Assembly (NCBI GenBank): GCA_030017825.1
Contig: JASEGW010000059.1
Span: 1-8,994 of the forward strand
Reading direction: 5' to 3'
DNA: 8,994 nucleotides
DNA from: a bacterium
GTDB lineage: Bacteria; UBA9089; JAHJRX01
In this document: positions 1-6,888 of the stretch, in pieces
Position numbering within the stretch: position 1 is the stretch's first letter
Layout: each line of letters starts with the position of its first letter
Notes under the pieces: model-generated
The model's database searches: none
Told to the model about the DNA's origin: nothing
Seen by the model: only the letters and a program-made list of their open reading frames with translations
Translations under genes and position numbers: made by a program

Positions 1-1118
1 CCGATCTTCCACCCCAACCATACTTCTCCGACAAGGCTGGATTCCTGTAATATCAACGGTTACGACGACATTCTGATACAGTTTGCCATTATGGGCTATG
101 ATAAAGTCGTTCCTTAATGCGTGTTTTGTCTTTACACAGAGAATCTTATCAAGATCCATACCTGCAGGAATTGGCCGGTGAAGGTCTGTATCATTAGCCG
201 GCTTAACCGCAAATCTCTTAGCGTATACTGATAAATAGTATTTTAAGAATTTATTAGCCTCTTTTATTGTATTAATGCCTCTTAACCGCATCTCTTTTAT
301 CATTCTATCCTGGAGCGTATTAAAGAGCCGTTCTATTCTGCCTTTTGCCTGGGCAGAGCCAGCATAGATTACATTTACGCCCAGTTCGTTTACTGCTCTG
401 AAAAACTAACTTCTGGATTCTATATTATTAAATTATTAAGCTTGTTTTCTATTGTGTAAGTTTCTTGGTTGATTTATATATCATATGCTTATCTAAGTAG
501 CTACTTAGAGATATACCCTTCTTTTTAATGTAGCGCTTAAATCTTATCCATAGCTGGGAGAGTACCTTCGTAGGGATAGAATCTACCAAAGGGCCTACTT
601 GTAGCATCATCAATATAGCCCATAAATACGCATTCAGGACCCCTTGCTTCAAACCAACTATGATGAGAACCATCAATCTGAATTATTTCGCCAAAACAAT
701 GTTTTCTTTGGCGCCATTGCCTATGGGAGCTCTTTTTGCGCTTCTTGTAAGGAATGCCTTCTTTTATAAGCCAAAGGCGCAATGTCTCATCGTTCATTTT
801 GATTTTATCTATTTCAAAGAGCTTCTCAAATGCGAATGTCGGACCAAAATCATGGTATTTTTCTTTGTAGTGCTCTAAGGCCTTATTTTTTATTTTTTCT
901 GATAACGCCCTGCTCGAAGGCCTGCCACGAGATTTATGAATTACGCCTTTATCGCCTTCAAGTCTTACTGTTTTTACTATCCTTTGAATCTGTCTTAAAC
1001 ATACCCCTATAATATCTGCTGATTCGGTCTGTATTATGGATTTGTCTAATGCTTTGTGAACTATGTGTAACCTTTTTAATTCCTCTTGAGTCATTGTGAT
1101 AATGTCCTTTCCTACCAT
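1..1118 (-). pseudogene. Frameshifted ISNCY-family DDE transposase, 3' end off window
   Basis: This was a cut-and-paste or copy-type transposase with an N-terminal helix-turn-helix region and an RNase H-fold integrase core. It starts at ATG 1116-1118 behind a strong AAGGAGGG site. The protein reads in three frames. Frame A (1118 to about 545) has the helix-turn-helix part, a basic RGRPSSR linker and the first catalytic Asp in IQIDGSHH (residue 149). Frame B (about 545 to 449) begins after a one-base shift at the AMD/RFKRYI junction and carries the second Asp in SYLDKH. Frame C (about 405 to 1) has the Glu in KGRIERLF. Between B and C about 50 bases are scrambled, and a TAG at 406-408 falls where the family usually has Gln. 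The rest reads cleanly to the window edge. The whole DDE triad can be recognised but no single frame joins it. Confidence 0.85.
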
Positions 1119-1157
1119 AATACCCTCCTTCCAAAGAGAGAATTATAGCACCTTTGG

Positions 1158-1192
1158 AATAGGACATTTCTAAATTGGCTAAATACGACATT
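1158..1192. repeat. Repeated 11-bp motif at the IS end (likely transposase binding sites)
   Basis: AATAGGACATT (1158-1168) and AATACGACATT (1182-1192) are direct copies with one mismatch, spaced 24 bp start to start. They lie between the transposase start and the outer IS boundary. About two helical turns of spacing and a terminal position fit sites bound by transposase, but this is inferred from position only. Confidence 0.45.
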
Positions 1193-1246
1193 ATCATATT
1201 GGGATTACAGCATTAATTTTATTTATTATTATTCTTTGCTCATTGC

Positions 1247-1396
1247 TCATTTATTTTTTTGCATTTTTTGCTTTTTTTCTAAAACATTAATTCTACTTTT
1301 TATCTCTTCAATCTCATCCTTTCTATAAATGTCCATCTTTGAAAGAACCTTACTAATATACCTCCTATTAATCAAAAGTTCTCCTTGAACTTTTGA
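1247..1396 (-). pseudogene. 3' fragment of a small coiled-coil protein
   Basis: A frame open from 1396 to the TGA at 1247-1249 gives 49 codons. From ATG 1334-1336 the last 29 residues would be MDIYRKDEIEEI followed by KSRINVLEKKQ and a lysine-rich tail. The pattern of charged heptads is a coiled coil. It resembles the C-termini of phasin-like or UbiK-like small proteins, where a 'SKMDI..KDE.EE.K.RI..LEKK' pattern is common. The similarity continues upstream of the ATG (ISKVLSK), with no start codon before the frame closes inside the palindrome at 1357-1411. A 5'-truncated gene is therefore more likely than a complete 29-residue one. No ribosome site stands at the ATG; an AGGAGG lies 24 bases upstream, too far away. 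Function is not assignable. Confidence 0.35.
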
Positions 1397-1411
1397 TTAA
1401 TAGGAGGTATA
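1357..1411. repeat. Perfect 25-bp inverted repeat with 5-base loop
   Basis: The arms 1357-1381 and 1387-1411 are exact reverse complements around the loop TCCTT. There is no T-run on either side, so this is not a standard intrinsic terminator. Each arm holds an AGGAGGT motif pointing outward. The coding fragment on the minus strand (1247-1396) loses its open frame within this palindrome. It could be a recombination or template-switch junction, a small palindromic element, or an amplification/assembly fold-back artefact. Confidence 0.9.
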
Positions 1412-1638
1412 AAACCCGCCAAAGAAAAAAGAAGTACAGTTATGGGCTCTATGTGCGCTCTACGCACAACCAAACTCCAGAGGTTATCATTCCAAGAACA
1501 GCAAGATATTTTATTATATTTACTTTCATTTTTTTCGCTTAATGTGTTGATGAGGAATGTGCGAAGTGTTCGATACAACAAGTTATTATATAGTTTCTTT
1601 AGTTTATCATTACCGCTATAAGAAGTCAATTAAAAGAA
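1412..1638. other. Gene-free stretch, no confident feature
   Basis: Only short frames are present. On the minus strand a 26-codon frame (1449-1529) begins MKVNIIKYLAVLGMITSG, like a membrane or signal segment, but it has no ribosome site and stops at once. A minus-strand frame of 85 codons (1372-1629) overlaps it in another phase and runs through the palindrome. A small stem, TGTGCG/CGCACA (1452-1468), is also visible. The stretch may be degenerate DNA beside the IS. Confidence 0.4.
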
Positions 1639-1667
1639 TTGACAAAAGGTAACAGCGCTTTTATAAT
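1639..1667 (+). promoter_or_regulatory. Perfect-consensus sigma70 promoter
   Basis: TTGACA (1639-1644), a 17-base spacer and TATAAT (1662-1667) match the housekeeping consensus at every position and at optimal spacing. Transcription would start near 1674 and run right toward the membrane glycosyltransferase gene at 1886. The leader would be about 210 nt. No other gene lies between, so it serves either that gene or a short untranslated RNA. Confidence 0.75.
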
Positions 1668-1673
1668 TAAAAC

Positions 1674-1722
1674 TATCTAATTATATAAATAACAAAATTT
1701 ATATAAATAACAAAATTAGATA
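1674..1722. repeat. 18-bp tandem duplication inside a 9-bp inverted repeat
   Basis: TTATATAAATAACAAAAT occurs twice back to back (1681-1698 and 1699-1716) with no mismatch. The pair is bracketed by TATCTAATT (1674-1682) and its exact complement AATTAGATA (1714-1722). The left arm lies right at the expected transcription start of the promoter at 1639-1667, so the RNA could begin in a stem. The pairs are AT-rich and weak. Confidence 0.7.
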
Positions 1723-1770
1723 ACAATTTAACTACTACCTCACAGGAACTCTTATCAAAATACAGTTTAA

Positions 1771-1806
1771 TATTAACTAAAAGTTGATTTCTATCTTTTA
1801 TTAATA
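1771..1806 (+). promoter_or_regulatory. Possible hairpin in the leader of the membrane glycosyltransferase gene
   Basis: TATTAA-C-TAAAAG (1771-1783) pairs with CTTTTATTAATA (1795-1806) to form a 12-pair stem with one bulged C and an 11-base loop. It lies 80 bases before the start codon. It is nearly all A-U, has no T-run after it and matches no riboswitch I know. Its role is unknown, and chance is possible in such AT-rich DNA. Confidence 0.3.
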
Positions 1807-1885
1807 CCAGTATAAGAAATGGCTAAGGAAAGACAATGGTCATAAGCACAATAAAAACAAGCTGATCATAAGGCTCATAGCTCCA

Positions 1886-3625
1886 ATGAAAAACAGAACA
1901 CTACCTATTTTAATTGCAATCTTTATCACTCTTTTATATGGCTACCTTACTATCTATACTCTCCCTTCAAATACTTTTTTTACTATGGATAATAGCATTA
2001 GATTTATCCATGTCCAAAGCATTCTCCAAAATAACTTCAAGGATATTTACATAAAATATCCAGGAGAACATTTAGACCCTAATTTTCAGTTTTTTCCTAT
2101 CAGGCCTCCTTGGAAAACATTAGACCTTCATATTTTTATAAAAAATCAAAAAGCTTATTCCATGCACCCTATTGCCTTTCCTTTTTTATCAACTTATTTT
2201 TATAAACTTTTTGGTTATAATGGACTTTATCTTATTCCTATTTTGTCTTCCTTGGTCTCTTTAATCTTAATCTATCTATTAGCAAATAAAATTATTCCTC
2301 AGTATTCTCTCTTTTCTCTTCTCATTATGGGGCTTTGTAGCCCTTTATTTTTTTATAGCTTATTGTTCTGGGAATATACCTTAAGTATTATGATTTCTCT
2401 TTTAATATTTTACCTCTTTTGTAACAACAAAGCTCCGTCTAAATTTCTATATCTTTTTATTGGAATTTTATTGGGAATTAACTCTTGGATTAGAATTGAA
2501 ACTATTATTCTTTCTATTATAATTCCATTTACATTTTACTTTATTTACCCAAAAAATACACTTAATACTCGAAATGTAATCTTTCTTATCGTGGGATTTA
2601 CTTTAAGCATTCTTCCTCTAATATTATATAACCATTGGTTATACGGAAGTGCTATTAGTGCTCACAACAAATATGTAATTAAAAATGTTTCTGATGTCCA
2701 AAGCATTTCCTCTTTTTATAGCATGCTTCATGATAAATTAATAAATTTTTATCGTTTATGGTTTAATGGAGCAGTAAGCAGGATAAACAATGCAATCTTG
2801 TTTATCTTAACCTTTGCTATCTTTCTTTTTAGCATAGTCCAAAAATATAAAAAAATTCTTCTGTTTTTGTTGATTCTATTTCTCTTAAACTCCCTATATA
2901 TTTGCTACCGTAATTATCTTCATTGTATAACTTTTATTACAGGCTTAATACCTGTTGTTCCCTATATAATATTTATTCTTCTGGTAATAAAAAAGTTACT
3001 CCAAGATAACCATACTAAATATATAAAATTTATTCTATTTTCTTCTCTATCCTACATTCTCTTCACATCTATTATTGCCGATTCTGATGGTGGTAATCAA
3101 TGGGGTCCAAGATATCTTCTGTCAGTTTTGCCAATCTTAATTATTCTCTCTTTGTATTCATTATCTATCATTAAAAGTAGTTCTTCTCATCCCAAAATTT
3201 ATCAAGGTATCTTTTTTTTATTATGCTTATTTAGCTTTTTTATCCAATGTGCTGGTTTTAATCTATTGTTTCAGGGGAAAAAAAGTCAACTTGTCCAATT
3301 AAAGACTCTTGAAAATATTAAATCTAAAGTAGTCGTTAGTTATTCATTTGGCTTTTCTACTGAGAATGCTTCTCTTTTCTATAAAAAACATTTCTTTTGG
3401 GTAAAAGACCAAGATAGCCTTGAAAAACTTCTATCTTTATTTGTTAAAAACAAAATTAATAACTTTTGCTTTGTGAGTTTTGATGAGTCTGTTATTAAAA
3501 AAAACAAATATAAGTCCTTACGCTGGAACTTCAATAAAATTATAAAAGAAAAGGGATACAAGCTAAATAATAAAATTTTTGTTTCTTCTTGGTATGTATA
3601 TAATGAATTTTCCTATTCTTTATGA
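1886..3625 (+). CDS. Multi-pass membrane protein, probable GT-C type glycosyltransferase
   Basis: The 579-residue protein has a first membrane helix at about residues 7-26, then an extracytoplasmic loop with an early acidic site (TMDNSIRF, Asp35). About ten or more further hydrophobic segments follow, to about residue 460, and then a mostly soluble tail of about 110 residues. GT-C enzymes (PMT/ArnT-like, using polyprenyl-phosphate sugars) typically have such an Asp after helix 1. The HPIAFPFLS..FYKLFG segment and the loop DGGNQWGPRYLL (about 401-412) resemble uncharacterised putative glycosyltransferases of the Leptospira LA_3751/LA_3752 kind. That match is from memory. It probably adds a sugar to a surface glycan or lipid at the membrane; donor and acceptor cannot be read. 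ATG 1886 is the first possible start after a stop at 1802-1804. The ribosome site is weak. The gene stands alone, served by the promoter at 1639. Confidence 0.7.
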   Translation: MKNRTLPILIAIFITLLYGYLTIYTLPSNTFFTMDNSIRFIHVQSILQNNFKDIYIKYPGEHLDPNFQFFPIRPPWKTLDLHIFIKNQKAYSMHPIAFPFLSTYFYKLFGYNGLYLIPILSSLVSLILIYLLANKIIPQYSLFSLLIMGLCSPLFFYSLLFWEYTLSIMISLLIFYLFCNNKAPSKFLYLFIGILLGINSWIRIETIILSIIIPFTFYFIYPKNTLNTRNVIFLIVGFTLSILPLILYNHWLYGSAISAHNKYVIKNVSDVQSISSFYSMLHDKLINFYRLWFNGAVSRINNAILFILTFAIFLFSIVQKYKKILLFLLILFLLNSLYICYRNYLHCITFITGLIPVVPYIIFILLVIKKLLQDNHTKYIKFILFSSLSYILFTSIIADSDGGNQWGPRYLLSVLPILIILSLYSLSIIKSSSSHPKIYQGIFFLLCLFSFFIQCAGFNLLFQGKKSQLVQLKTLENIKSKVVVSYSFGFSTENASLFYKKHFFWVKDQDSLEKLLSLFVKNKINNFCFVSFDESVIKKNKYKSLRWNFNKIIKEKGYKLNNKIFVSSWYVYNEFSYSL

Positions 3626-3738
3626 CCTATTTTTAAATCTCGGCACTACTTGTCATTTACAAAACAACCTTAATCTGCGCTAATAAGTATTTTGCAATAG
3701 AAGTCTCCATACATCAAGTTATAATTCTGTGAAGCTAT

Positions 3739-3771
3739 ACTTAGAATCTATGACAAAGCTTTATTCTAAGT
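3739..3771. repeat. 9-bp inverted repeat in the gap before nrdJ
   Basis: ACTTAGAAT (3739-3747) and ATTCTAAGT (3763-3771) are exact complements with a 15-base loop containing AAAGCTTT. It lies about 115 bases after the glycosyltransferase stop and has no T-run, so it is not a clear terminator. The rest of the gap from 3626 to 3738 shows nothing I can name. Confidence 0.5.
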
Positions 3772-3778
3772 TATGGTG

Positions 3779-3844
3779 TAACTATTCAGCAATGTTCAAT
3801 GTAACAACATATTTCTTTAGTGCGAAGTTTATGCTGAATAGTTA
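3779..3844. repeat. 13-bp inverted repeat upstream of the nrdJ promoter
   Basis: TAACTATTCAGCA (3779-3791) and TGCTGAATAGTTA (3832-3844) match exactly, separated by 40 bases. The interval holds a smaller ATGTT/AACAT stem (3792-3810). The right arm ends 56 bases before the -35 box of nrdJ. It could be a pair of operator half-sites bound through a loop, a structured RNA, or the ends of a tiny mobile element. It does not match the NrdR box (a palindrome near ACAC-WATATATW-GTGT), and I see no such box near the promoter. Confidence 0.6.
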
Positions 3845-3900
3845 TGTTATGGTTTTATATTTTCGAATTTCTCGCATATTAAATTAACAATTTTTCTCTC

Positions 3901-3929
3901 TTGACATCTTATGGTCATAATGATACATT
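3901..3929 (+). promoter_or_regulatory. Sigma70 promoter of the nrdJ-dcd-CBS operon
   Basis: The -35 box TTGACA (3901-3906) is perfect. A 17-base spacer leads to TACATT (3924-3929), four of six matches, preceded by the extended -10 dinucleotide TG at 3921-3922. The start of transcription would be near 3936, giving a leader of about 28 nt before ATG 3964. Because the leader is this short there is no room for a cobalamin riboswitch in it. Confidence 0.7.
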
Positions 3930-3963
3930 GCATCTAACTTATAAATCAAAACCGGGGGATATC

Positions 3964-6282
3964 ATGGCTACCTTACCTAAGACCAAATTAAACTTTCCTA
4001 ACCAATCTAATGTTTCTTCAGAAAATAAAGTTTTTAAAATGTCTTTAGAAACTAATCTTAAGCTTCTTCCAAACGCTATAAAAGTCTTAGAAAAAAGATA
4101 TCTAAAAAAAGATGAAAATGGAGTCGTAATTGAAACTCCTGAAATGATGTTTAGAAGAGTAGCTAAAAATATTGCCAGTGCTGATTTACTATACGACAAA
4201 AATACTGATGTCAAAAAAACAGAAGAGTTGTTTTATCGCACTATGACTAATTTAGACTTCATCCCTAACTCTCCTACTCTTATGAATGCAGGAAGAAAAC
4301 TACAACAATTATCTGCTTGTTTCGTTCTCCCCATAGAAGATTCCATGGAAAGCATTTTTGAAACCATTAAAAATACAGCTTTGATACATAAATCTGGGGG
4401 AGGAACAGGTTTTTCTTTTTCTAAACTCAGGCCAAAAAATGATACAGTGCAAACTACCAAAGGAGTTTCTAGTGGTCCTCTATCTTTTATGACTGTCTTT
4501 AACGCTGCGACTGAAGCAGTAAAACAAGGCGGTACACGTCGAGGAGCCAATATGGGTATTATTAGGGTGGATCATCCTGATGTTTTAGATGTCATTATCG
4601 CCAAAGATAACCACGATATTTTAAATAATTTTAACATCTCTATTGGTTTAACTGAAGAATTTATGGAAGCTATGGAAAAGAATGCAAGCTATAATTTAGT
4701 TAATCCTCGCACAGGACAAATAGCAAAATCTTTAGAAGCCCGAAAAGTATTTGACTTAATTGTAAAAATGGCTTGGAAAAATGGTGAGCCAGGAATAATA
4801 TTTTTAGACCGTTTAAATAAAGATAATCCCACCCCTAAAATTGGAGCCATAGAAAGCACTAATCCTTGTGGCGAACAACCATTGTTGCCTTATGAAAGCT
4901 GCAATTTAGGTTCTATCAACTTATCAAATATGGTCAAGAATAAAGAAGTCGATTGGGATAAACTTAGGCAAACCATTGAAACTGCTGTTCACTTCTTGGA
5001 TAATGTTATTGATATGAACAAGTATCCTTTGGAAGAAATAAGGAAAATGACCTTAGGAAATCGAAAAATTGGCTTAGGGATAATGGGCTTTGCTGATTTC
5101 CTCATTATGTTGGAAATTCCTTATAACAGTGAGAAAGCTCTTCTTTTGGCAGAAGAAATCATGAAATTTATCACTGATAAAGCGAGAGAAACCTCTTGTA
5201 AATTAGCTGAAACTAGGGGAACTTTCCCTAATTTTAGGGATAGCTTTTATTATACCAAAGATCTAAAAATTAGAAATGCTTGTGTTACTACTATTGCTCC
5301 TACAGGAACCATTAGCATTATTGCTAGTTGCTCTAGTGGTATTGAACCTATTTTTGCTTTATCTTATATAAGAAACGTTATGGATAACACCGAATTAGTA
5401 GAAACTAATAATCTTTTTGAGAAAGTAGCCAAAAAAGATAATTTCTATAGCCCTGAGTTTATGAAAGAAATTGCTAAAAAAGGAACCATTCAGGGTCATT
5501 CTAAAGTTCCTAAACCTATTCAAGAAATCTTTGTTACTTCCCATGATATTTCCCCAAAATGGCATATAAGAATGCAAGCAGCTTTCCAGAAACATATCGA
5601 TAATGCTGTTTCTAAAACCGTCAATTTTCCTCATGATGCCACTGAAGAAAAAGTAGCCGAAGCTTATCTATTAGCCTATAAACTTGGTTGCAAAGGAGTA
5701 ACTATTTATCGAGACGGCAGCAGAAAGCTACAAGTGCTCCATAAAGGAAAAAAAGTGGTTCCTCAGTTAGACGAAAGTCATAACCTACAACCTAGATCTC
5801 GTCCAAACATAACTATTGGAATTACCGAAAAAGTTAAAATTGGTTGTGGAAATTTATATGTCACTGTAAATGCTGATAAAAATGGTATTTGTGAAGTATT
5901 CACCAGTACAGGTCGTTATGGAGGATGTCCTTCTCAATCTGAAGCTACAGGACGATTGGTTTCTTTGGCTTTGCGTTCTGGAATTGATGTCAACTCTTTA
6001 ATTGACCAACTAAAAGGTATTCGTTGCCATTCTACTTTAAAGAAAAAGGCTAATGGGGGACCTGCTAATAATATAAATGTTCTCTCTTGCCCCGACGCTA
6101 TAGGAAAAGTTGTCATGCATTTTATAGAAGGGCAAGGACAGCTAACTCCGCAAGAATTCCTGGAAAAAACAACCCAAGTGGAAGCTTTCATGGATTTAAG
6201 TTGTCCGGATTGTGGTGGTTTGATTGAAACTGAAAGCGGATGTATAGTATGTCGTAATTGTGGATATTCCAAATGTGGATGA
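3964..6282 (+). CDS. nrdJ: Adenosylcobalamin-dependent (class II) ribonucleotide reductase
   Basis: It reduces ribonucleotides to deoxyribonucleotides in the cytoplasm using a thiyl radical made from coenzyme B12, without oxygen. The 772-residue protein starts at the ATG behind GGGGGA (3954-3959). The N-terminus goes straight into the 'VLEKRYL.KDE.G...ETPEMMFRRVA' region, so no ATP-cone is visible. The redox pair is Cys119 (SACFVL) and Cys313 (ESCNLGSI). The radical site NPCGEQ gives Asn300, Cys302 and Glu304. The phosphate loop PTGTIS is at 446-451. A TSCPD domain spans about 622-725. The tail has cysteines 747, 750, 760, 763, 766 and 771: a zinc ribbon plus the swinging redox cysteines that re-reduce the active site. 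There is no intein or gap. Dcd follows after 48 bases on the same strand. An upstream TTG at 3901 would add 21 residues but lies in the promoter. Confidence 0.96.
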   Translation: MATLPKTKLNFPNQSNVSSENKVFKMSLETNLKLLPNAIKVLEKRYLKKDENGVVIETPEMMFRRVAKNIASADLLYDKNTDVKKTEELFYRTMTNLDFIPNSPTLMNAGRKLQQLSACFVLPIEDSMESIFETIKNTALIHKSGGGTGFSFSKLRPKNDTVQTTKGVSSGPLSFMTVFNAATEAVKQGGTRRGANMGIIRVDHPDVLDVIIAKDNHDILNNFNISIGLTEEFMEAMEKNASYNLVNPRTGQIAKSLEARKVFDLIVKMAWKNGEPGIIFLDRLNKDNPTPKIGAIESTNPCGEQPLLPYESCNLGSINLSNMVKNKEVDWDKLRQTIETAVHFLDNVIDMNKYPLEEIRKMTLGNRKIGLGIMGFADFLIMLEIPYNSEKALLLAEEIMKFITDKARETSCKLAETRGTFPNFRDSFYYTKDLKIRNACVTTIAPTGTISIIASCSSGIEPIFALSYIRNVMDNTELVETNNLFEKVAKKDNFYSPEFMKEIAKKGTIQGHSKVPKPIQEIFVTSHDISPKWHIRMQAAFQKHIDNAVSKTVNFPHDATEEKVAEAYLLAYKLGCKGVTIYRDGSRKLQVLHKGKKVVPQLDESHNLQPRSRPNITIGITEKVKIGCGNLYVTVNADKNGICEVFTSTGRYGGCPSQSEATGRLVSLALRSGIDVNSLIDQLKGIRCHSTLKKKANGGPANNINVLSCPDAIGKVVMHFIEGQGQLTPQEFLEKTTQVEAFMDLSCPDCGGLIETESGCIVCRNCGYSKCG

Positions 6283-6330
6283 AAATATTAATCCTTAAAC
6301 TTATATTTAAATCAAACTTAGGTTAAACTT

Positions 6331-6888
6331 ATGAGTATAATGTCTGATGGTTGGATAAAAAAAATGTCTTTAGATTTTGATATGATTAATCCTTTTTGTG
6401 AGGATCAAGTTAGGAAAAATGTAATCTCTTATGGAGTCTCTTCCTATGGCTATGATATCAGAATATCTAATGAGTTTAGATTGCTTAACCTTTCTGACAA
6501 CAACACTATTATTGACCCTAAAAATATCAAAGATGATCTTTTTGCAGATATCATTGATGATTTTTGTATTATTCCTCCTCATTCATTTGTTTTAGGAAAA
6601 AGTTTAGAATATTTTAAAATTCCACGTAATGTTTTAACTATATGTTTTGGAAAATCAACTTACGCTCGTTGTGGTATAATTGTCAATATAACTCCTTTTG
6701 AACCACAATGGAACGGACATGCTACTTTAGGAATCTCTAATACTACTCCCTATTCTGTTAAAATATACGCCAATGAAGGTATTGCTCAAGTATTATTCTT
6801 AGAAGGAAATGAAGTTTGCAATAAATCTTATGCTGATAAAAAAGGTAAATATCAATCTTCCTCAACTATTACCTTAGCGAAAGTTTAG
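6331..6888 (+). CDS. dcd: dCTP deaminase family protein with altered active site
   Basis: Family members convert dCTP to dUTP, the precursor of dUMP and then dTMP. The 185-residue length and most of the sequence fit the family: N-terminal MSIMSDGWIKKM, VISYGVSSYGYDIRIS, CIIPPHSF, the GKSTYARCGI loop (107-116, with conserved Ser109 and Arg113), EPQWNG, NTTPYSVKIYANEGIAQ and SYADKKGKYQ. Two key places differ. Where the family has LE(I/F)xN, with the catalytic Glu (Glu138 in E. coli), this protein has TLGISN with Gly134 (GGA 6730-6732, one base from GAA). The C-terminal lid, usually KYQ.QxG(I/V)TLP, reads KYQSSSTITLAKV. It is therefore probably weak or inactive as a deaminase, or repurposed as a nucleotide-binding protein. 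A weak AGG (6320-6322) precedes the start. It lies between nrdJ and the CBS gene, likely on one transcript. Confidence 0.9.
   Translation: MSIMSDGWIKKMSLDFDMINPFCEDQVRKNVISYGVSSYGYDIRISNEFRLLNLSDNNTIIDPKNIKDDLFADIIDDFCIIPPHSFVLGKSLEYFKIPRNVLTICFGKSTYARCGIIVNITPFEPQWNGHATLGISNTTPYSVKIYANEGIAQVLFLEGNEVCNKSYADKKGKYQSSSTITLAKV

Larger units (their letters stand above)
1..1200 (-). mobile_element. Partial, decayed ISNCY-type insertion sequence
   Basis: The stretch contains a DDE transposase read leftward and, upstream of its start, repeated short motifs typical of an IS end. The right-hand boundary is set at about 1192-1200, just beyond the second copy of an 11-bp motif. It is approximate, because the other end and any target-site duplication lie outside the window. 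The transposase carries several frame breaks, so the copy should not move by itself. Base composition looks more GC-rich than the AT-rich genes to the right, which fits acquisition from elsewhere. Assignment to the ISNCY group rests on remembered similarity of the transposase, not on a search. Confidence 0.7.

Noticed and set aside
1449..1529. 26-codon minus-strand frame starting like a membrane segment
   Set aside because: There is no ribosome site, it stops after one hydrophobic stretch, and nothing follows it in frame.
1372..1629. Minus-strand frame of 85 codons
   Set aside because: It runs through the palindrome, overlaps another short frame, lacks a ribosome site and shows no family pattern. 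A fragment resembling chance translations of tRNA genes made me look for a tRNA, but no cloverleaf or intact T-loop is present.
1788..1816. Second promoter TTTCTA-17-TATAAG before the glycosyltransferase
   Set aside because: The -35 box matches only three of six bases in very AT-rich DNA, and the perfect promoter upstream suffices.
3901..3963. Possible cobalamin riboswitch for nrdJ
   Set aside because: The leader from the mapped promoter is only about 28 nt, and no B12-box-like sequence is visible upstream.
6295..6332. Direct repeat TTAAACTTAT before and at the dcd start
   Set aside because: Ten AT-rich bases repeated once in a 48-base AT-rich gap are easily chance, and no regulatory family fits.
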